Positions 12,696 through 24,309 of a DNA stretch of 64,000 nucleotides are shown piece after piece. Where the stretch lies: contig VXAA01001407.1 in NCBI GenBank assembly GCA_013399115.1, forward strand, positions 551,265-615,264. Reading direction: 5' to 3'. A program made the translations under genes and the position numbers. How positions within the stretch are numbered: position 1 is the first letter of the stretch; each line of letters starts with the position of its first letter. The notes under the pieces are model-generated. The model worked only from the letters and a program-made list of their open reading frames with translations. It did no database searches and had not been told where the DNA came from. This DNA is from Anseranas semipalmata (taxonomy: Eukaryota; Chordata; Aves; Anseriformes; Anseranatidae).

Positions 12696-12715
12696 ACCAG
12701 CACGATAGTGCTGGT
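12696..12715 (+). other. Perfect 8-bp hairpin with GATA loop
   Basis: ACCAGCAC (12696-12703) and GTGCTGGT (12708-12715) are exact reverse complements around GATA. It is too short to be a known structured RNA. Confidence 0.75.
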
Positions 12716-12954
12716 GCTTAGTCTAACTGGATCATCATTTTGTGTTAGCTAAAACAGATACATGTTCCCAAAAATGTTTGCAATTTCATCCTAATTTTGT
12801 GTAAACTCGTGTGATTAAAGTTGAGAATGTGTCCATGATTGGCCCCACGTAAGCTTTAATAAGAGTAGGAATTTCAGTAGGTAATAAATAATAGTTAACA
12901 GAAGAAAAAGCCCTAACTTTGCCACTGTTAAAATAATTTTAGCTGAAATTGAAC

Positions 12955-12973
12955 TTTTTTTTTTTTTTTTTTT
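12955..12973. repeat. Poly-T tract (T19)
   Basis: An uninterrupted T19 run. No retrotransposon body is recognisable on either side. Confidence 0.95.
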
Positions 12974-13569
12974 AAGCTGAGAGGGCTTACTACAGGTACA
13001 CAATGAACAGAAGTGCTGGAGAAGTATATGCATGGTGGGTTTTTCTACATGATGTCTTATTGCTGAGACATGAACTCAGAAGCTGAAAAGCACATAGTCC
13101 TCTGTCCTTTAGCATTAGCATCCAGACTTTAACTAAATGTTCCCTCACAGCTTTTGTGTCCCAGCCTTGGAAACCTGAGTTTGGAGTGGATCACTCATTC
13201 CATAAGCACTTCTCCTGCTCATGAATTGTGTGACCCCTTCTTTTTTGCTTCATGCTCTCCAAGCCCTGTGATGAATAAGAATGATTAATTACTTCAAGGT
13301 CCTTTCCTTGAGTGAATAGAAATATCAATACACTTAGCTTCCAAACACTCCTGAGAGCTGACAGGTATGACAACACCCTCCCTTTGCAGATGAAGACTGG
13401 AAGGGCAGCATGCTTATGGCCAAAACCATCACTTAACTTGAAATGAGTAAAGCTGGGTTTTTCGAAATGAAGGTACCTCTCATTTTCCACGATCTGATCT
13501 ACCCCAGGGCACGTGCAGACACGCGAGATGGTTTTACTGGAGTCAGCACCGGGACCCACCGAACCTCTG

Positions 13570-13595
13570 TGCTGAGCCACCTGCCTGGCTCAGCA
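13570..13595 (+). other. Perfect 10-bp GC-rich hairpin
   Basis: TGCTGAGCCA (13570-13579) is the exact reverse complement of TGGCTCAGCA (13586-13595), with loop CCTGCC. It sits in a slightly CpG-richer patch (13500-13600) within otherwise AT-rich sequence. No T tract follows. Function unknown. Confidence 0.75.
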
Positions 13596-14834
13596 GTGTG
13601 TTTTCCAGTATCACCTTACAGTATATCTGCATTTTTGTTCCCAAAATGAACAATCAACTGCAGTTAGCATCACGTGACAGCTGATATAGTCAAGTACAGC
13701 TTCCACTGATTTCAGCTGCACCTATTCACATCAACCTTTCTTAAATTCAGATCTTTGGATCTCACATTCCACCTCCAGAAAAAGAGAGCGTTTGATATTT
13801 AAAAGACTTCAGATCACAAAAGAATTCAGTGACAGAGATGAGATAAAGAACAGTGAATGCTCCCCTGAGAAACCAGAATATCGGTGCTTAAGTTTTTACC
13901 CTAGTATTATCCCATTACCAAAAAATGAGCGTAAAAGTGTTATAAAAGCCACATGTGCAATATTTTGTTACAAAATGTGAAAATGGTGCTTCCAAAAGGT
14001 TAACAGAGCTTACACAGGAAAATACTGAGGAAAACGTGATGGCATTATAAGCACTATTTAAGGGGGAATCACATAAAGAAAGTGTATAAAAAAAATACAG
14101 AACTATTTTTTTCTAGTTAGCATTATGACTTATGACATGCTTTCAAAAAGCAGTTAGGAATGCAGTGCTAAGCAAACAGAACAGAAAAGACTAACTGGGG
14201 AGATTTCCACAAAGTGCAAGCCTATATTTACTTATTCAATCTAGGCATTCAATTAAAATAGACTTCTGCAGTGCAAAATGCCATTAACTTGCTGCTAACT
14301 TCAAAATGCTGTTAGGTCCATGCTTAGCATGAAAAACGCTATATACCAGATTTTTCAGTCTGTCATTGTCACTGTACTCAGCAAGGATGCAGCCTAATGG
14401 TTTACAAGGCATTTTTAAACAAAAACCAAACACCGTGTTTTGCAGTTTAATGAAATCTATTCACTACCAAAGATGCTTAACATGCTTCTTAGGAGAACTG
14501 CCATTTCTGTGCTTTAAAAGAGTACATTTATAGCTCTCCACTTCAGAGATCTGGGTCTGGATTTTACATTTATGATTTGACTTTTTTCCAGTCCAGAGCA
14601 CTTACTCTGAATGGATGCCTATAAAAACAGAGATGAATTTAGATTATCTGCCTCGTAATTATAAATCAGAACTACCTCCTCAACTTAGGCCTTGAATAAT
14701 TTCCAAGAGATAATATCTAAATAAACTGCCAAGATTTTCTTATGGCAGTATTCAGAAAAAAAGTCAGCATTAGGCAATTTTGACTTCAAAACTTCAGCAG
14801 TGCCCAAGCCAAAGGACCTGGAGACAGAGGGAAG

Positions 14835-14929
14835 AAAAAAAAAAAAAAAAAAAAGGAAAAAACCAAGAGTTCCCTACTCTGTATCTTGAGTGAACCCAGG
14901 ATGAGAAACAAAACCTGAAAAAAAAAAAA
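14835..14929. repeat. Paired poly-A tracts (A20 and A12)
   Basis: A20 at 14835-14854 and A12 at 14918-14929, about 60 bp apart. Low-complexity sequence with no recognisable element body. Confidence 0.9.
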
Positions 14930-15737
14930 GCCACACACAAAAAAAGAATTTTCTACATTCATTATGCCCATTCTACTACTGAAAGCTCATCTATTCCAGA
15001 AGCCTCGTTTATTATCTGAAGAGACAACACCTATCATTCTAAAAAGAAAAAGAATATCTCAAAATCTAAATTTTTCAGCCATGGATCTCAAACCTGGGTG
15101 TTTATAGGCAAATCTCCATATTCTTTGATTTGTATTAGAAAAGCCCAAGTAACCTGATTTAAAAGCCAATCACATATGAATCTTAAATAAATCAGGACAA
15201 AAATAACTTACAATAGTCAGATTTTTCTTTGTTCAGTATCTACAGATAAATTTAATTACCTCACTCATTCCTCCATGCTGGAAATCACTGCCTTTCTTGG
15301 GTATTTCCTGAGCAGCTCTAGGCAATATTTCCAAATTCTACATTTTGAACACCCAAACTGGTCACTCTGCTGCAAAAACTGTCTGCACTAGTTAAAACCC
15401 AGATGTTTCTTAAATTGTTCATTTTGATCTATGCTGATTCTTCTCCATTAGTCTTACAACCCCCCCGTTATCCTGCTACACCCAAAAGATCCCATTCCCA
15501 CTTCACTGCGTAGACAAGTTGATGGTCCAGTCTGTTCTCAGTACTCCACCCCACCAACACATACATCCCTTCTCCCTGACGTTCTGTCCTATTGCCATGT
15601 TCATGGCTCTGAAAATTAGATGGCAATTAAATTTCACCTATCAGTGAAAGTCTAATGGATTTATCCCTCAATTTAATTTGCTCAAGCTCAACACTCATTT
15701 TTAAGGTCACAAGCTGGTTAAAATGAAGAGACCAAGC

Positions 15738-15762
15738 AAAAAAAAAAAAAAAAAAAAAAAAA
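15738..15762. repeat. Poly-A tract (A25)
   Basis: An uninterrupted A25 run. It could be a retrotransposon tail, but neither a body nor a target-site duplication was recognised. Confidence 0.95.
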
Positions 15763-16851
15763 GAGCAGCAGGTAAATGTCAAACTATCCCAAGTGCAAAC
15801 TCCTCTGCTCTATATTTAAACTAGGAAAAGAACATTTATCTCACAAACAGGCTTCTTCTGTCAGTCTGGAAGTAGACAATGTAAATTACTTTCACCCCCC
15901 CAGTCTATAATAAAACTAAATTCCCACCTCAGCTGCTAGCCTTCATTCTCACCTTCAGAATCCAAAGGCAGAAATGAACGCACGCAACTCCCCCCTACTA
16001 CTAGCAAAACTGCTTAGCATTTTTATATATTAAATCAGAGTTCTCTGCATTACCTCTTCTGTCAGAAATGCCTTCTTTTTTGTGTGTGTGTATAAAACAT
16101 GCCATAAATTCTTAATCTACTAGAGTATATCTATATTTTACCAGTAAATCAAACAAAAAATAACGTAAGGGTGAATTTAAAGTATAGCTATTTTATTTTC
16201 GCTATTTTTCCTCTAAGGATAACAACTGCCGGATTTAGAAGCAGTTAGCTGAAGTATCACTTGAGTTCCACGGCCAAAACTAAAGGCATTATCTTTGGAG
16301 TCAATGAAGGCTGCAGCTGCTGGAATCTGGAATGGAATGCATCTTTTCATTAGGCTGGTGCCAAATTAGAAATGCCTGCTCATCCAAATGAACCATGAAT
16401 GCAGTACTTTAGAAATATCTGCTCTTCGCATGTAACTCAGCATGCTAGAGAATGTGACAAGCCTAGTAACACTCCATCTCCGGCAATTTCAAGAGAATGA
16501 AAAATGTAACTGCCAACGTCCTGCGTGCTCCAACTGCTGCCCTATCCGAGAGGTGCAAAAGCCCATTGAAACTCAGCCTCCAGCTCCACGCTGCTGTTCA
16601 AAATAGAATATATTATAGGTACGTATAGAGAGGAAAGATCATAAAGCCCAAGACAGCTCAAACCAGAGCTGGAAACCACACTCAGAACCAACCTGCTGTT
16701 ACCGTGTGTAATTAGAAAGGATGGAAAAGCGACTCGCTGTACATCACAGCACAACCAAGTCTCCTCAGCTAACACACCGATGCTTCCTTGCTGCCGTGTC
16801 AGCCTAAGACTCTGTCTGCTCTTTCTGCCACTTTCTCTGAGCTTGTTAGCC

Positions 16852-16894
16852 CAGAATCTCAGGTTGCAGAAGGTTTCAAGGCATCCAATTATGC
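16852..16894 (-). mobile_element. Possible CR1-like 3'-end remnant
   Basis: The plus strand reads CAGAATCTCAGGTTGCAGAAGG, broken here as CAGAATCTCAGG and TTGCAGAAGG, then TTTCAAGGCATCCAA. This resembles antisense CR1 3' ends (AGAATCA... GGTTGGAAGGGACCTCAAAGATCATCCA). No flanking body is recognised, so this is a weak call. Confidence 0.3.
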
Positions 16895-16899
16895 TTTTT

Positions 16900-17745
16900 C
16901 TTCTTATCTTCTTATTTATTTACTTTTTAAAATAGTCTACAACTTGTTGGCTTGAAATCCTAGCCCACAAAGAGGAGCTTTGCAGACATTTCACCCACTG
17001 TACTAAAATGTCTTTTTTTTTTTTTTTTGAAATACAATTTCTTATATGGGGTTCATTCTCACACCATACATGTATCTGTCTTCCAGTACTCCACTGAGCA
17101 ATACGACTTCAGGCTTTCTTGCTGGTACTCATATTCCCCGGGCAAGGTCAGAAAAATGTATGAAGGTGTTCAGAGTTTATTGCACGTTATTTTTTAAGCC
17201 CTATGTATTTCAGCAAGGTCAAAATATACTCCTAGTGGAAAACTGTAAGGCTTGGAACAGTTCTCTGTTCTTGGGAGGGCTCCTTTCACAATCCAAAGAC
17301 ATTTGGCAGCCCCAGGAACATCTCATCTCCCCACCCTCCGCAAACTCTCGCCTTATCGTGGGACGTCCCGCTCGGCTGCACTGTCCATTGGGAGATGGAC
17401 ATCTCCATCCTGCAGATTTTAGGTGTTCTCACAGGTATTCTGAACCTGCGCTGTGGGCAACTTTGAAAATAAAAGACCAAGACCTTTAGCTGAGCTTTCT
17501 CCAGGAAGCATCGGAGGATCTCAAAGCAACCTGCATTTATGCGTTTTGCATATGCTGAAGTTTCTCAAGCACTGAAGGATTCGGCCTACACAGAGGGTCC
17601 AGGTGCCTTTAAATAGGCACAGACAAAAACTGGCATCAACTTGCTGAAAAAATAATTAGGGAAAAATTAATCAAGCTCTTTTGTCTACCTCTCGGCCACT
17701 GTTCAACGTATATTATCCATGAATACTTTATAATGCTCAATTTTA
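16900..17745. other. Non-coding stretch, no gene seen
   Basis: It contains a T16 run (17013-17028) and a small CpG-containing patch around 17340-17375 with the perfect palindrome GGGACGTCCC (17360-17369), which includes a GACGTC core. A 147-codon open frame (17046-17489) has no recognisable domain and is treated as chance. Confidence 0.5.
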
Positions 17746-17750
17746 AGTGT

Positions 17751-17830
17751 CTCTAAGCATGGTGATTTCAAATACTGCTTTGGGGACATCATTCCATAGG
17801 TTAAGTGCCCTTACAAAAAAGGCTTTCTGA
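17751..17830 (+). mobile_element. Decayed CR1-like LINE fragment
   Basis: The blocks GCATGGTGATTTCA, TTGGGGACATCATTCCA and CCCTTACAAAAAAGGCTTTCT parallel, in order, the sense 3'-UTR region of bird CR1 (GATGGTGACTCCA..., CTGGGCAGCC..TTCCA, CACCCTT.CAGTAAAGAA..TTTCT). Divergence is high, so this would be an old copy. It runs into a 27-nt poly-A. CR1 elements normally lack poly-A tails, so the A tract is probably independent. Confidence 0.5.
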
Positions 17831-17843
17831 ACGCCCGAATTAC

Positions 17844-17870
17844 AAAAAAAAAAAAAAAAAAAAAAAAAAA
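17844..17870. repeat. Poly-A tract (A27) near an ambiguous base
   Basis: A27 run, followed by a T-rich stretch and a single undetermined base (N) at 17889. The N beside homopolymers suggests low sequencing confidence here, so the run length may not be exact. Confidence 0.9.
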
Positions 17871-17894
17871 CATTTTTTTATCTATTTCNTTTTT

Positions 17895-20500
17895 ATCACA
17901 TTCGTCTGGATCAAAACTTGGAGTTTGTATGCTCTGGATCATATCCATGTAAATACAATAAATTAAAAATAAAAGGCGTATTTAACATAAACTTGCTTGC
18001 ACACAACTCTGCTGATATTTTACTGATTATATCTGGACTTATTATAAAGTATTAGTCACAAATTATGTTTAAATTTCTCTGACACTTGCACATATAAAAT
18101 ACCCTCACTAACTGATGCAAGAAACTGTAAGGGCCAGAGCACGCAAACATCTATTATACACAGTCATGGTGTTTATTATCACAAGCAGTCCCACTGAGTG
18201 TCACAATCCATAATATTAGTTAAAAAAAAGCGCTAAAGTACTGAACGTTACAGCGCTTTGACAACACTGATTTGCAACAAGGAGTCATTCGAGAAAGCGT
18301 AACTGGTCTTTGCATAACCGAGTCTTCAGTCATCTTTTTTTATTGCATATATGCGACAGGTCTACTTATGCTAGGAAACAACTCTTGAAATTTGGTCAGT
18401 TAGTCCCAGAATGACTGAGAATTGAGTGTACATGGCATACCCCACAGCTAAGGGGAAAATACAGCAAAATGAGAGCATGGAACCTGCCAGTACTTTCAAC
18501 AAACACTTTAAAAATAATAATAATAATAATAAATATATATATATAAATATTCCCATAACTACAGTTTACAGAACTAAGAAACAATGCGATCTGCCCTCAT
18601 GAAAGAGCAGAAATCCTACCGAGAGTTTTTACACGCATTTCATGCCACAGCCAGCCCTATTGATATTACTTTTCCAACATCTTAAATGTTTATTGTAATG
18701 AGCAGCTGAGGGAGAATTCAGTGTGCTCCTTTCTCTGATTTTACACACACACAGATAAATGTATTATGCAAACGGATAGAAATAATCATGTTGCTATTTT
18801 GAAAGGGAATCAAAATAAAAAGCCTATGTTCCTGATGCTGCCAGGGGAAGGAAGCACGCTAACAGATGCATGTAAAATACTATGTAAGTGGTTGCTGCTT
18901 GGCAGACTGATGATAGCTAACAGCAAACATTGCTATTACTTACCTCTAATATAGAGCTTTCAATTAGTACATGAAGAGCACTTTCCAAAAAAGATGCATC
19001 ACTTCCACTCACTTATTCAAAGAAACGATTTGGATATTGCCAAAGAGAGAATATGGAAGGCATGCAAGCACTAAAAACATAGATATGGAAAAAGAAGGTC
19101 TAAGAAAAATCAGCACAAACAAAAAGGTCATCAAACCCAACTCACTGGTTTGTTGCACATACTGAATTAAGAGTCAGCATGCCCGCGTTCTGCAGTGCCG
19201 GGAGAAAGGCACTCCCACCACGCCTGGTGTCACTGTTAGTAGCTCTAGAGATGGTTTAGGCAAGAAGCAATCTTTCCATTTAGGAATGAAGTATTTTGTG
19301 GAAGAATATCTGAAAAGAAAAACTACTCCTGTTACTCACATAGCATCCCAATTAGTGCTGAAGCATGGGAAGTTGTCCACAACACACAGAAGGTGCATCC
19401 CTCCTGCACCACAATCCAGCAGAGTCTCTCATTCTAGCGAGCCAAGACCCATTCTGGCCATGGCAAACACCCAAAATTGCCCAGAAAGGCATGCACAAAA
19501 ATTTTGTTCTTAATACAAAGCCAGGCACTTCAGATTGTGCTATCACGTATCTACAGCATAAGGCTAAAATAAGGAAAAATAACTAAAAATGTAATAAATT
19601 CATTTTCAATTTCATTATTCATGAGCCTTCATATTTTTTCTAGTTATCATACAATATTAAATCATAACGATAGTTACATCTTGTAACTACCATTAGCAAT
19701 AAAGGAACACATACTGCTAATTTAATTTTAAGAGATTAAGAAATGGACGACTTGAGTTAAGGTATGTGATTTAGCAGGTGACGGATCTTAGCTTTTTTAT
19801 TGCTGCAAAATCAACTGGAATTCAAGAGATATTAGTTCATTTACATCCATTAAGTTTTGTCCCTAGGCTTAAAATTATTATAATAGACATCATTCCAATC
19901 AACTATGAGCCATGAAGACATTACAGAAAAGAAGTTAGAGTCTATACAAATATATAACAGCTCCACTAGGCATAAAGATTAGATCCACATGCGACTTTAC
20001 TAAATGCTTCAAACGTTACATCACTAATTATGTGATACTGTCACTTCTGGTAAACCACAGATGTAACATGAAAAATATTCAGCTTGGTCTCATGTAGATC
20101 TTATCTCAATGTGCAGGTTCCAAAAAAAACGGAACCAACCCTTTTGATCTCTGCACTATATTAGCTGTTAGCTTAAGAGTGAGCTTGCTGAGCTGAAGAA
20201 TTTTTTGCAAGACTTGCTTCAAATCTCCCCACGATACAGCCAAGAGGTTGCACTTAAAGTACAAAATGCTAACTTTCATTTATATCGCATATTGTAGCAT
20301 TTATGTAAATCATCGAGGTTAGCTTATGTTTTTGATATTAGATACAGCGTCCCTTAGAGAAGTCCTCATCTCACTCCTCTGGATCTTGTGTAAACAAAAG
20401 CAAAATTCAGTTCAACAGCTTGCTGTCATGTAACCAGCTTAACATTTCTCCAACAGTTTCAACATTCAACAGCCACAAAAGCACTATGTCAAAGCATTTG
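17895..20500. other. Non-coding AT-rich stretch, no gene seen
   Basis: It holds an (AAT)6/(AT)n microsatellite (18513-18544) and an A15 tract at 20506-20520 at its right edge. No exon, RNA gene or recognisable repeat is visible. Confidence 0.55.
18513..18544. repeat. Compound microsatellite (AAT)6 then (AT)n
   Basis: Six AAT units (18513-18530) run directly into an AT dinucleotide run. Likely length-polymorphic. Confidence 0.95.
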
Positions 20501-20580
20501 ACTGGAAAAAAAAAAAAAAACAAACCTGCAGGTACAGGTAATAATGATTTAAGCGCACCACCTGTAAACAACAGAGGCCC

Positions 20581-20880
20581 AAACTTCACCCAGGTTAGCA
20601 TTTCGTTCTTCTGCGTGCCAGAGCCATCTGGCAGTACGCGTGACAGGCCTGGGAGCGTCCCGCCAGCGCCGCGGTGGCAGTGCTCCGAGGCGCTCCGAGG
20701 CACGCAGCGCTGAGGCAGCCCTCGGAGCCTCACGGGGAGCATGGCTGGGGCTGGGCAGCGGGACAGGCCAGGCATCCAAAATGGCGGGAAAAGGCTGCAG
20801 GAAAGGGACCAGCGTTCGGCAGGAGGAGAAAAGCGTCAAATGAGCAGAGCCGCGAGAGAGAAAAGGAAGGGGGAAACGAA
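20581..20880. promoter_or_regulatory. CpG island with YY1/E2F-type promoter motif
   Basis: By hand count these 300 bp contain about 24 CpG dinucleotides at about 64% GC (observed/expected roughly 0.8), against AT-rich flanks. At 20776-20794 the sequence CCAAAATGGCGGGAAAAGG merges a YY1-type core (AAAATGGCGG) with an E2F-type core (TGGCGGGAA), a pairing often found near start sites of CpG-island promoters. Repeated GCTCCGAG (20682-20689, 20692-20699) faces an inverted CTCGGAGC (20721-20728). The YY1 orientation suggests plus-strand transcription, but a bidirectional promoter is possible. Which transcript it serves is unknown; no coding first exon is recognised. Confidence 0.55.
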
Positions 20881-21075
20881 CAGCAAACTAAGCCAAAACT
20901 ACAGGAAGACAACCCCAAATTCTCAAGTTTTACATCCAGCAATTCAGGAAATAAGCCCATTCCTGACAACTGCAAAACCTCTACTCTTCGGAGTGCTGCC
21001 TTTTTGATGGTTCAGAGTAGTTTACGCAGGCTGTATTTGGTACCACAGTTTTATTATTCCTTCAGCTACAATAAA

Positions 21076-21300
21076 TTGCCGGCGCAGGCCCCCTGGCAGC
21101 CGAGGGGCTCCAAGCGAGGAAGCAGAGCGTTCACAGCCTCTCCCTCTCCCATCGCCCTGCCTGCCACGGCAGCCCCCGGCCCCTCTGCTCACCTGATGCG
21201 AACACATCTGAGCACTGGTGGAAGTGGCTTGGCACAGGGAACACCAACGTCCCACAGCCACGAGCATGGCCCAGGAAGGTCTCCATTTAGCTGCTTAACA
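21076..21300. promoter_or_regulatory. Second GC/CpG-rich patch downstream of the CpG island
   Basis: GC-rich sequence with about 8 CpG in its first 120 bp by hand count, separated from the main island by an AT-richer spacer. On the minus strand CAG|GTGAGC (around 21189-21197) is a strong splice-donor match, so a non-coding first exon running leftward is possible. This is inference and there is no transcript evidence. Confidence 0.35.
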
Positions 21301-21344
21301 AGGACTTCAGCCAGCGAAGCTTTCACTCTTATCTTCCTCTGAGT

Positions 21345-23550
21345 TACCAATTTTATTTAGACATAGAGCTGACTGCTACAAAAACGTTTACAGATCTCTA
21401 CAGCAGCTGCTAACACTATGCCAGCCACCACCTGAGAAAGGACACCGTGCCCTATGGACCACCAGTCTGATCTAATCTGGTGACAGAGGAGCTTCATTCT
21501 GGAGCCTGCCATACCTGAACCTTCCTGAAGGATGATGGCTTTCTCACATCTAATACCTAGGGAGCGAAAATTCAAACTCCATCACAGCCAGCAGACATTT
21601 CCCCATGAGTTCACCAGTGCCAGGGTGTCGTAAACAGGTTTTCGTCTCCTTGGCCACTTGCTATAAACACATACATGGGAAGAACGGTAAAGAGAGCTCA
21701 TAAAGCAGGGTGCTAATATTTTTTTCTGTAATGGAGAATAAAGTAAACAACATTCCATAGTTGTTCAGCCTTGGGTCTTCAACCCTTTTGTAAAAGGAAG
21801 TAAAGAGAAATAACACCGAGGTGTTGGTCAGGCAGTAGGGAAATTCCCTTGAGAACAGTAATCCATACAAGAAAGAATGACGGGCAGTTCTGTAAGGTGG
21901 AGCTGATTTTTGCCAGGGTTTTAGTAACTGCTGTATGCCCTCTGCAGCAGCAAGAGGAAAAAATGCAAAGAAAGAATAATAATAATAATAATAAAGTGCA
22001 CAACAGCAGGCAAAGAAGCAAAGAAATTAGAAAAAAAAAAAGATTTATGAAGTTTCCCTCTTCCTCTCTTACTGCAATATACATTAATCAGGGCTCCTGT
22101 CTCTTTTTTGGGACCTTGAAGAAGATGAGGTGAAACCAAATATGTTTAATGATGTCTGAAATGAGGCATGAAATCGAACCATTGTTTGATTCTGTTTTGC
22201 CTTTGCTTTCATAAGCAAGGCAGTTCTTTAAACCTGGGTGGTATACTGGTATTCACTGGGAGACTGCTGAAGTGAAATATATTTTGCTTTCCTATATTGT
22301 TCTTTTTTCTTTTTGCTTTCCAAAGCTCAAACTGGCCAACTTGTTTATATACATCATCTGAACCTGTTGCCTAGATGACAAAACATAATATTTAGGATAC
22401 ATAGCTAAGGACAAAGAAATGTCACAATTTCATAACCTGATAGTAAGATTGGAGAAGAGAAAGAATATAAACAAAGAAAGGTCATCTAGGACAAAGCTCA
22501 CCATGAAGTGATCTAGAATAGAAAAATTCAGATGCACCCTAAAATTTTGGAATTAAGTTATCTAAAAAGTGGGTTTTGATACCTTTAAAATACTGCTCTA
22601 ATAAAAAAGCTTAAATTGGGGGACTTGCACTCAAACAACTAAGTTTATGTTCATCTGCCTCACACTTGACTTGATTTTTAAAGACACCGAAAGCCCTGTA
22701 GCAACTCTGTAATCATTTGTTATTAGTCTATGGCAACCTCAACACTGGGATTACTAGCAGTATGGAAAGACAGGCAGGAATCAGATATGGTTCTGGCTTT
22801 GGTGTACTTTGCACTGGAAAAGAAAGCAATTATTGCCTTAAAAAGAACTGCGGGATGGAGGCGGCGAAGACTCAGCAAGGTGTTCAGATGATGTGAGCTT
22901 TTAGACTTCTGGAGTTAGGACAACTAGTTAGCAACTCCGCGAGGGGGAAAATCGCCTTACATAAGAAAAATGGATATATTTAAAAGGAGTAAAAATTATT
23001 CCTTTATACATTTTGTTCCCATCTTTGTTACTTTGATTTAGGGAGTGCTAATCCCACCATAGGTTACTGGCAGAAAGACTCATCTTGGTTTCTCCAACTC
23101 CATTTAAACTCACTGGGGAAGTTCAGGTGACACACAGGGTAAAGTGTCCTTGAATCTGATAAAACAAACACTAGAGGGAAGGATTACTTGCATGTCTATT
23201 ATTTAAGCAACCATATCACAGAATCCCTTCACTGACTTAAGAACTACTTCTGTATCAGTTTGGTCCCTCCCGTTCAAATTCCTGTAGAAGGGCAGTGCCA
23301 GAACCTCATTTTCTTGTAGCCACAGTTTTTCTCCCTTTTCCAGCCTCAGTTCATTTATGGCTAGCTGATTTCCATTTGTGCTTTTACTAGCAGTTAACTC
23401 TGCAAGTCCATTCACTTTTGGCTGTGTTTTTCTAGCTGGTATTTACAGAACATGGTTACTGGTTGATTTCTTCATGCTCAGGCATAAACATCAGATGTGT
23501 AAGAAATGCATATTACATTCACCCCAGCTATTTTATGTATTAGATACTGC
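21345..23550. other. Non-coding stretch, no gene seen
   Basis: It contains an (AAT)6 microsatellite (21975-21992) and an A11 run (22032-22042). No exon or recognisable repeat is seen. Confidence 0.55.
21975..21992. repeat. (AAT)6 microsatellite
   Basis: Six uninterrupted AAT units. Confidence 0.95.
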
Positions 23551-23559
23551 CATTAAATG

Positions 23560-24300
23560 AGTGAATATAAATGTACATATGCGCATATTTAAATATGAAA
23601 CTTTCCTGTTAGAAACCCTGCATATTTATGCATGCAAATGCAGCAAATTTTCCCATGGATCACAGCAGTTGAATTTGTAGAACTCGAGTACTGCATGTTT
23701 ACATGCAAATGAAAGAAAAACAGAGAAACACAGCAGGAATTGGCATCCTCCATACAAATGATGTGTTGTGAGCATTAACAAATGAACAGAACACTCCCAG
23801 GGGAGTTAAAGTGCATGGACCAGAAGTTCACTTCCTTGCCAATTTATTTCAAATATTTCACTAGTTGTTCTTGTTGCAAAAAGCATACCAATACATCTGC
23901 TGTCCAATCAAACCTCTCCCATTTTTAAACAGTTTGCATTCTATTCTTAGAAAAAAATGGCTAGAGAAATACAGAACATTAAAAAATAGTTATTCCACAT
24001 TCTGTGGCAGCATAATATGCATGCGCCTTTGATTAGCTGATGTAAGTGAAGTTAAATGTATCAAAAGGCTATATTATGGTTGTAATTAATTCATAACAAT
24101 GGATTTGAATAGTTATCCAAAGCAATGGCAGTCACAACTGAATGTTATAAAGTAATTCCAAAAGTAATTTGCATGCATAGTTTGTAAAGGTCCTATAACT
24201 CCTTTAAACATGCTCCTTTGATTATAAACAGCTGATGGACAACCATATATTCAATTTTTCCAGCTATGCGTCCAAAAAAATTACTATTGTAGCATAAGGT
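23560..24300. promoter_or_regulatory. Candidate developmental enhancer (POU/TCF/SOX/homeodomain cluster)
   Basis: Three perfect octamer sites are present: ATGCAAAT at 23632-23639 and 23703-23710, and ATTTGCAT at 24167-24174. Two TCF/LEF cores CCTTTGAT lie at 24026-24033 and 24215-24222. A SOX-type AACAATGG is at 24095-24102 and a homeodomain core TAATTAATT at 24083-24091. ATGCAT-type palindromes recur (near 23628, 24017 and 24171). The block is non-repetitive, has no open frame of note, and shows the word usage typical of deeply conserved vertebrate enhancers. Conservation itself was not tested; a multispecies alignment would confirm or refute it. Confidence 0.4.
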
Positions 24301-24309
24301 GAACTAAGT

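Larger units (their letters stand above)
13600..16850. other. Non-coding AT-rich stretch with poly-A tracts
   Basis: No gene is supported. Homopolymers include A20 (14835-14854), A12 (14918-14929) and A25 (15738-15762). I looked for a processed pseudogene or SINE upstream of the A25 run and recognised none, nor a flanking direct repeat. Confidence 0.55.

Noticed and set aside
13380..13435. TTTGCAGATGAAGACTGG-type MIR similarity
   Set aside because: The similarity fades after about 20 bp.
13191..13580. 129-codon open frame (minus strand)
   Set aside because: No domain recognised; a plus-strand frame is open over the same bases. It also overlaps the hairpin near 13570.
15420..15762. Sequence upstream of A25 considered as a processed pseudogene or SINE
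   Set aside because: No gene or SINE similarity was recognised and no target-site duplication was found around the A tract.
17046..17489. 147-codon open frame (plus strand)
   Set aside because: No recognisable domain or splice signals. A 64-codon frame is also open on the opposite strand over part of it.
20674..21342. 222-codon open frame over the CpG island (plus strand)
   Set aside because: The GC-rich sequence lacks stop codons in several frames on both strands at once. The predicted protein has no domain I recognise and the frame runs into ordinary AT-rich DNA. Treated as chance unless transcript or conservation evidence appears.
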